A stretch of DNA of 5,661 nt from Beijerinckiaceae bacterium. GTDB taxonomy: Bacteria; Pseudomonadota; Alphaproteobacteria; Rhizobiales; Beijerinckiaceae. Where the stretch lies: contig DAIESR010000181.1 of the NCBI GenBank assembly GCA_027346205.1, positions 1 to 5,661 on the forward strand, given 5' to 3'. The notes under the pieces were generated by a model that ran no database searches, was not told the origin of the DNA, and was given only the letters and a program-made list of their open reading frames with translations. This document shows positions 5,318 through 5,661 of the stretch, in pieces; within the stretch, counting starts at the first letter, position 1; every line of letters starts with the position of its first letter. The position numbers and the translations under genes are program-made.

Positions 5318-5361
5318 GCATGATCCTGGATACTGTCGCCTCGTCGCCTAGGATCATATGC
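5318..5361. repeat. REP-like hairpin between cnoX and the LON-domain gene
   Basis: ATGATCCT (5320-5327) and AGGATCAT (5350-5357) pair perfectly over 8 bp, extended by two more pairs after a 2-nt bulge, around a 22-nt loop. The GATCAT core recalls dispersed alphaproteobacterial palindromes. It lies 17 bp past the cnoX stop and has no T-tract, so it may stabilise the mRNA 3' end rather than terminate transcription. Confidence 0.5.
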
Positions 5362-5467
5362 TGGAGCCACACAGTCCTAGCACTGGCTCGACACCAAGAA
5401 CTTGGAGCATGGCCATCAGAAAGGCTTCGTGGCTTTCCAGGCTATGCTTCAGGGGGGGCATGAACCC

Positions 5468-5661
5468 ATGGCCATGAACAACCCTTATGACGCGCCCGAC
5501 CAGGTGCCCAATGTGATCGCCGTTTTTCCGCTCACGGGCATTCTGCTGCTGCCGCGCGGCGAGTTGCCACTCAATATTTTCGAGCCGCGTTATCTCACCA
5601 TGATCGATGATGCGATGAGGAGCCATCGCGTCATCGGCATGATCCAGCCGGAAGAAAACTC
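5468..5661 (+). CDS. LON substrate-binding-domain protein, N-terminal part
   Basis: Sixty-four complete codons are present before the window ends. After a short polar lead (MAMNNPYDAPDQVPN) the sequence reads VIAVFPLTGILLLPRGELP, then LNIFEPRYLTMIDDAM and VIGMIQP. This is the characteristic start of the stand-alone LON N-terminal (PUA-like) domain, which in Lon protease binds substrates. The stand-alone proteins of about 220 residues lack the ATPase and protease domains, and their exact role is unknown. A G-rich ribosome binding site (AGGGGGGG at 5451-5458) with 9-nt spacing supports the ATG at 5468. An in-frame ATG at 5474 is possible, and an ATG at 5460 is out of frame. It follows cnoX on the same strand, suggesting a shared proteostasis theme. 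Confidence 0.9.
   Translation, partial: MAMNNPYDAPDQVPNVIAVFPLTGILLLPRGELPLNIFEPRYLTMIDDAMRSHRVIGMIQPEEN

Noticed and set aside
5354..5626. 90-aa minus-strand frame over the LON gene start
   Set aside because: It is antisense to a clearly recognised LON-domain sequence.

Overview
The window looks like chromosomal DNA from a GC-rich alphaproteobacterium, most likely of the Rhizobiales/Hyphomicrobiales (inference). The signs are strong G/C preference at third codon positions, an alphaproteobacterial-type CxxC-containing CnoX (thioredoxin-TPR) followed directly by a LON substrate-binding-domain gene, REP-like palindromes with GAGCATG/GATCAT ends, and small secreted proteins of unknown function. 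No plasmid, phage, CRISPR or IS signature is visible.

Left part (1-2766), all on the minus strand. Reading in the direction of transcription: a secreted protein of unknown function (2766 to 2143); an intergenic stretch with two long inverted repeats (2103 to 1937); a 533-residue fold-type-I PLP-dependent enzyme of unassigned substrate (1899 to 298); then the first 36 codons of another gene that runs off the window's left edge (110 to 1). That last gene has a clear ribosome binding site.

Middle part (2767-4140). A 399-base stretch without an intact protein gene separates the secreted-protein gene from tRNA-Leu(CAA). It holds a nested inverted repeat, two TTGACA boxes, one of them paired with a TATAAT at an unusually short 14-bp spacing that is filled by a 10-bp palindrome, three tandem 16-bp repeats, and a coding-like remnant touching the 3' end of the tRNA gene. 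Between tRNA-Leu (minus) and a small secreted Gly/His-rich protein (plus, 3488-3943) lies an exact TGTGA-N6-TCACA CRP-type dyad. tRNA-Gly(GCC) (minus) follows, with a good promoter and a hairpin/T-tract terminator that separates it from the convergent secreted-protein gene.

Right part (4141-5661), plus strand. cnoX encodes a predicted thioredoxin-TPR holdase chaperone. A REP-like hairpin follows it, then the 5' end of a LON substrate-binding-domain protein that leaves the window. The two genes plausibly form a proteostasis-related pair, but the 166-bp gap with a hairpin means co-transcription is not certain.

I found no clear novel multi-gene system. The most interesting points are the uncharacterised PLP enzyme and its truncated neighbour, the CRP-like dyad between divergent genes, the repeat/promoter structure at 2921-2993, and the coding remnant beside tRNA-Leu.
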